A DNA stretch of 64,000 nt from Margaritifera margaritifera (lineage: Eukaryota > Mollusca > Bivalvia > Unionida > Margaritiferidae), in NCBI GenBank assembly GCA_029931535.1, contig JAQPZY010001419.1:2731363-2795362 (forward strand). Reading direction: 5' to 3'. Every line of letters starts with the position of its first letter. The stretch's first letter is position 1. The notes under the pieces are model-generated. The model saw nothing but the letters and a program-made list of their open reading frames with translations, was not told where the DNA came from and searched no databases. A program made the translations under genes and the position numbers. Positions 61,266-64,000 of the stretch are shown here, piece after piece.

Positions 61266-62486
61266 CAGGTTACAGTTTGCCGTTTTTCTTTGTTCTTAGG
61301 CACACGCAACTGTTGCTCCGCTGAATACGTTTTATCATGTTCTTGATATGTGAACGCTGTGAAACAAACATCACGAACATAACTTGCAATCATTAGAACA
61401 CAGGGTATGAAATAATCTCCCTAGGTATTTTAAAATCTTCAAACATGTGGGATGGGATTGCTTTATTTATCCACAACTAGGTCGGATTGGAACGGGCTAC
61501 TACTTGTTTTAACTAGTTATGTATCCGAAATGTTTTTAGCTTTAGTGCAATAATTCCTAAAAGTTTTAAAAACAAACTTTGATAGCCTGTAATAGATTTA
61601 TCTTACCATTGTGTCATTTGATGGCATTTAAATGCAAATATGTAGCATCTATTGTACTTTTGTTTTGAAACACAGGAGCTGGCATAAAGTGGCATAAATG
61701 TACACAATATGTGTAGATTATACATAGGTTTTGTCATGTGGCATAGAAGCAAGGTAATGCATGGAATGAAACAGATAGCAGAAACTGTATGTTAATAGCA
61801 GTAATAGAATATCTGCTACTATGTCATTGCTTTCTTTTTCTGGGACTGCTGGTCCCCCATCCAAGCATATTCCTTCCTACAGTTGTCATTGGAGGACCAG
61901 CATTAAAAACAATATGATCCAAGTCCTACAATTGTCATTGGAGGGCCAGAATTAAAAACAATAAGATCCCAGTCTGTCTCCATGGTCATAGTCCAGATGT
62001 CTTCCTCTTTTTTCCCTTGGACTGTGCGTAGTACACATGCTATGTCGTTCATCGAAATTAGGCTTCATATTTTGCTTTTAAACATTTCTTAGGCCAATCA
62101 TGTACCATTTGGTGTGTTCCTTTTGTTAATTTTGAAGGCGTTTTTTTTGCTTTGCTATGAAAGTGTTCAGCATCCACCACTTGTTGAATCAAGGAAGGTT
62201 GTGTTACCACCCTTGCACATCAAGCTGGGTCTGATAAAGAACTTTGTCAAGGCCATGGAGAAAACACAAGCAGCTTTCATGACATTTAAATAATGAAAAT
62301 ATATGCACTGTAAATATTGAGAAACTGAATAACCAGGTAAAATAGTTCAATTAAAACACCTTATATGAAACTTCACAGGGTTTAAGTAGTTCAATGGTAG
62401 AATGGGTGGGGTGGGAAGTGACAAATCTTAACCTCTTACATTCTGGAGTTAGCTCTGTTCTGCTACTGTGTTTTATTACTATAGTA
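61266..62486 (+). repeat. right copy of array-flanking segmental duplication
   Basis: Direct copy of 15473-16646. It is longer mainly because of an extra local tandem duplication of about 53 bp near 61875-61975 (the TTGTCATTGGAGG block occurs twice). At its end it continues into the ancestral non-coding segment instead of the array filler junction. Confidence 0.9.
62157..62293 (+). pseudogene. MPFAVPM gene 3' fragment at right flank
   Basis: Counterpart of 16317-16454, one base shorter in the A run at its start. It has the KVVLPP reading instead of the array stop. Confidence 0.65.
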
Positions 62487-63054
62487 TCTATTGGTTAGTG
62501 TGTGTTTAGAATATTTTAATATGTCAGATTCAAGCTACAGAGCTAATGAGAAAATAACTTTTAGCACATTGATTGAGATTTGAGAAGATTTTAAAACTTG
62601 CACAATTTCTTAAGAATTTACATAAAAGTGTGACAAGTGAGTCAGTTCCAAAAATTTGGAACAAAACGCCGTCCTAAATAATCAAAAATTCTTAATGGAT
62701 TCTTTGCTATAATTTATTGCATTACACAATGATCTATACGTTATGATATGGAGACATTGTCTCACTTCATCTTTTGACAAGTTTTAAGCGGCATTTTTTA
62801 ATCACACACGCTGTTAACATAACTGTCCTTCATTATGATTTGTCTGAGTTAATTTTGAGATGCTTCTTTGAAACTTAGAGCAACAAATTTATATCTTTCA
62901 TTTATTTTAGCGACACAATATTTTCATTGGACTCCCAACTATTAAATGAATCCTAATATCTCTCCCGTTTAATTTACGCATATTTTTGCGGTTCCTTTTA
63001 TTTTCGTTTTTTTTAAATTGTGTCAACCTTGAAGACGTCATCTTGTTTGTTTTA
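62487..63054. other. ancestral non-coding segment missing from array
   Basis: Reverse complement of about 8330-8925. A minus-strand open frame at 62907-63101 (64 codons) overlaps the integrase end in a shifted frame and is probably not a gene. Confidence 0.6.
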
Positions 63055-64000
63055 TACATATAATTCCTGCTCGTAAAATATTCTCTTAATATTCTCTCCA
63101 TTTAAGTTTTTCCAATTTAAGCACTGTATGGTCGCCAAAGATGACTGGCCTGATTGTAAACAGTTCTTCCGTAAAACTAAGAAGCTAGCCTTTTGAGAAA
63201 AAAAAAGATTTATATTTGAGATCCTAAATTACTGACCTATGTTATATTTAGGCATTTCATAGGTATCCGTTGTCAAGTACCCAAATAGGTTAGTCCATAC
63301 TTTAGACCCATGTTTTGGGTCAATCACGTTAATTGGTGACACACATGCCGATGTGTGATAACTACTATTATATCACTCGCTAAGGTTAAACAATATATCT
63401 ATCTCTTTTCTGGCTTCATTTTCACTGAAATATGCCAACATTTTCATCTTAAGAGTTCGATTAAACCTATCTATTACAGATGCTCTTTTGTCTGATTAAG
63501 TGTAAAAGTATTCAATATTTTCCTTTTCCAATAATTCTTTGACTTTTAATTAACCGTTTTTGTTCTGATTTTGCTCATACAATATTTCTTCAAAAGCGTT
63601 GCGTACGTCAGCAACTTTTTTGTTTTCACTTTTAGCCCAAGCGTATTTTGAGAAAACATCTATTACTGTCAAGATGAAGTTCTATCTCTTGTTGCAATTT
63701 TCATCCGTTTTAATATCTCAGATATCTGCGTGAACTTGGTCTCCTGAGTAACTAACATAGATACTTCTGTATGAGTGATTAACATAGATCCTTCTGTATG
63801 AGTGACTAACATGGACCCTTCTGTATGAGTGACTAACATGGACCATTCTGTACCAGTGACTAACATGGAGGGAGCCTTCTGTATGAGTGACTAACATGGA
63901 GCCTTCTGTATGAGTGACTAACATAGATCCTTCTGTATGAGTGACTAACATGGACCCTTCTGTATGAGTGAATAACATGGCCCCTTCTGTACGAGTGGCT
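63055..64000 (-). pseudogene. integrase fragment with minisatellite, cut by window end
   Basis: Minus-strand copy retaining the C-terminal FYEQELYV-like end, as in unit A, with the core blocks and the start of the minisatellite (from 63744). The N-terminal part lies beyond the window. The catalytic block is eroded as in the other copies. Confidence 0.75.
63744..64000 (-). repeat. 27-bp minisatellite, running past window end
   Basis: At least nine copies, including an irregular one (GGAGGGAGCC near 63868) that shifts the repeat frame. Confidence 0.9.

Noticed and set aside
62907..63101. 64-codon minus-strand frame MERILREYFTSRN...
   Set aside because: Shifted frame over the integrase C-terminus and its decayed continuation, not a separate gene.

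Overview
This is metazoan nuclear DNA. It is AT-rich, full of transposon remnants, and has no prokaryotic features and no intact host gene. The protein remnants point to an aquatic invertebrate, most plausibly a lophotrochozoan such as a bivalve mollusc. They comprise a Polinton/Maverick-type integrase, an L1/Tx1-like LINE endonuclease, a DUF6589-type protein and an uncharacterised invertebrate protein beginning MPFAVPM. The host assignment is an inference from family distribution and cannot be proved from the window.

Layout. 1-4756: AT-rich sequence with a CT microsatellite, an ATT microsatellite, a fold-back element with arms of about 200 bp, and a broken DUF6589-like pseudogene. 4757-8930: one composite unit in inverted orientation (unit A), made of MPFAVPM gene (-), LINE endonuclease piece (-), GA tract and integrase piece (+) carrying a 27-bp minisatellite. 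8931-13813: rearranged copies (B and C), including a fold-back junction at 12811-12896. 13814-15472: a cluster of complex direct repeats. 15473-16646: a segment duplicated again at 61266-62486.

16661-57013 is the dominant feature: twelve head-to-tail copies of a composite macrosatellite unit of about 3.34 kb. Each copy holds integrase (-) with minisatellite, a CT tract, the LINE endonuclease piece (+) and the MPFAVPM gene (+). A divergent thirteenth unit (57014-59468) ends at the same fold-back junction seen at 12.8 kb. 60010-61265 holds a 285-bp tandem duplication. 62487-64000 carries the ancestral, undeleted form of the unit junction and another integrase copy that runs off the window.

None of the coding pieces is functional. 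All copies share frameshifts and stops, and the array copies share additional ones, so the array amplified already-dead DNA. The interest lies in the architecture. It contains a chimeric multi-transposon macrosatellite, breakpoint scars with microhomology or templated filler, a mosaic distribution of variants suggesting exchange between units, and a minisatellite grown inside an integrase gene between its N-terminal part and its catalytic core. No complete new biological system is evident.
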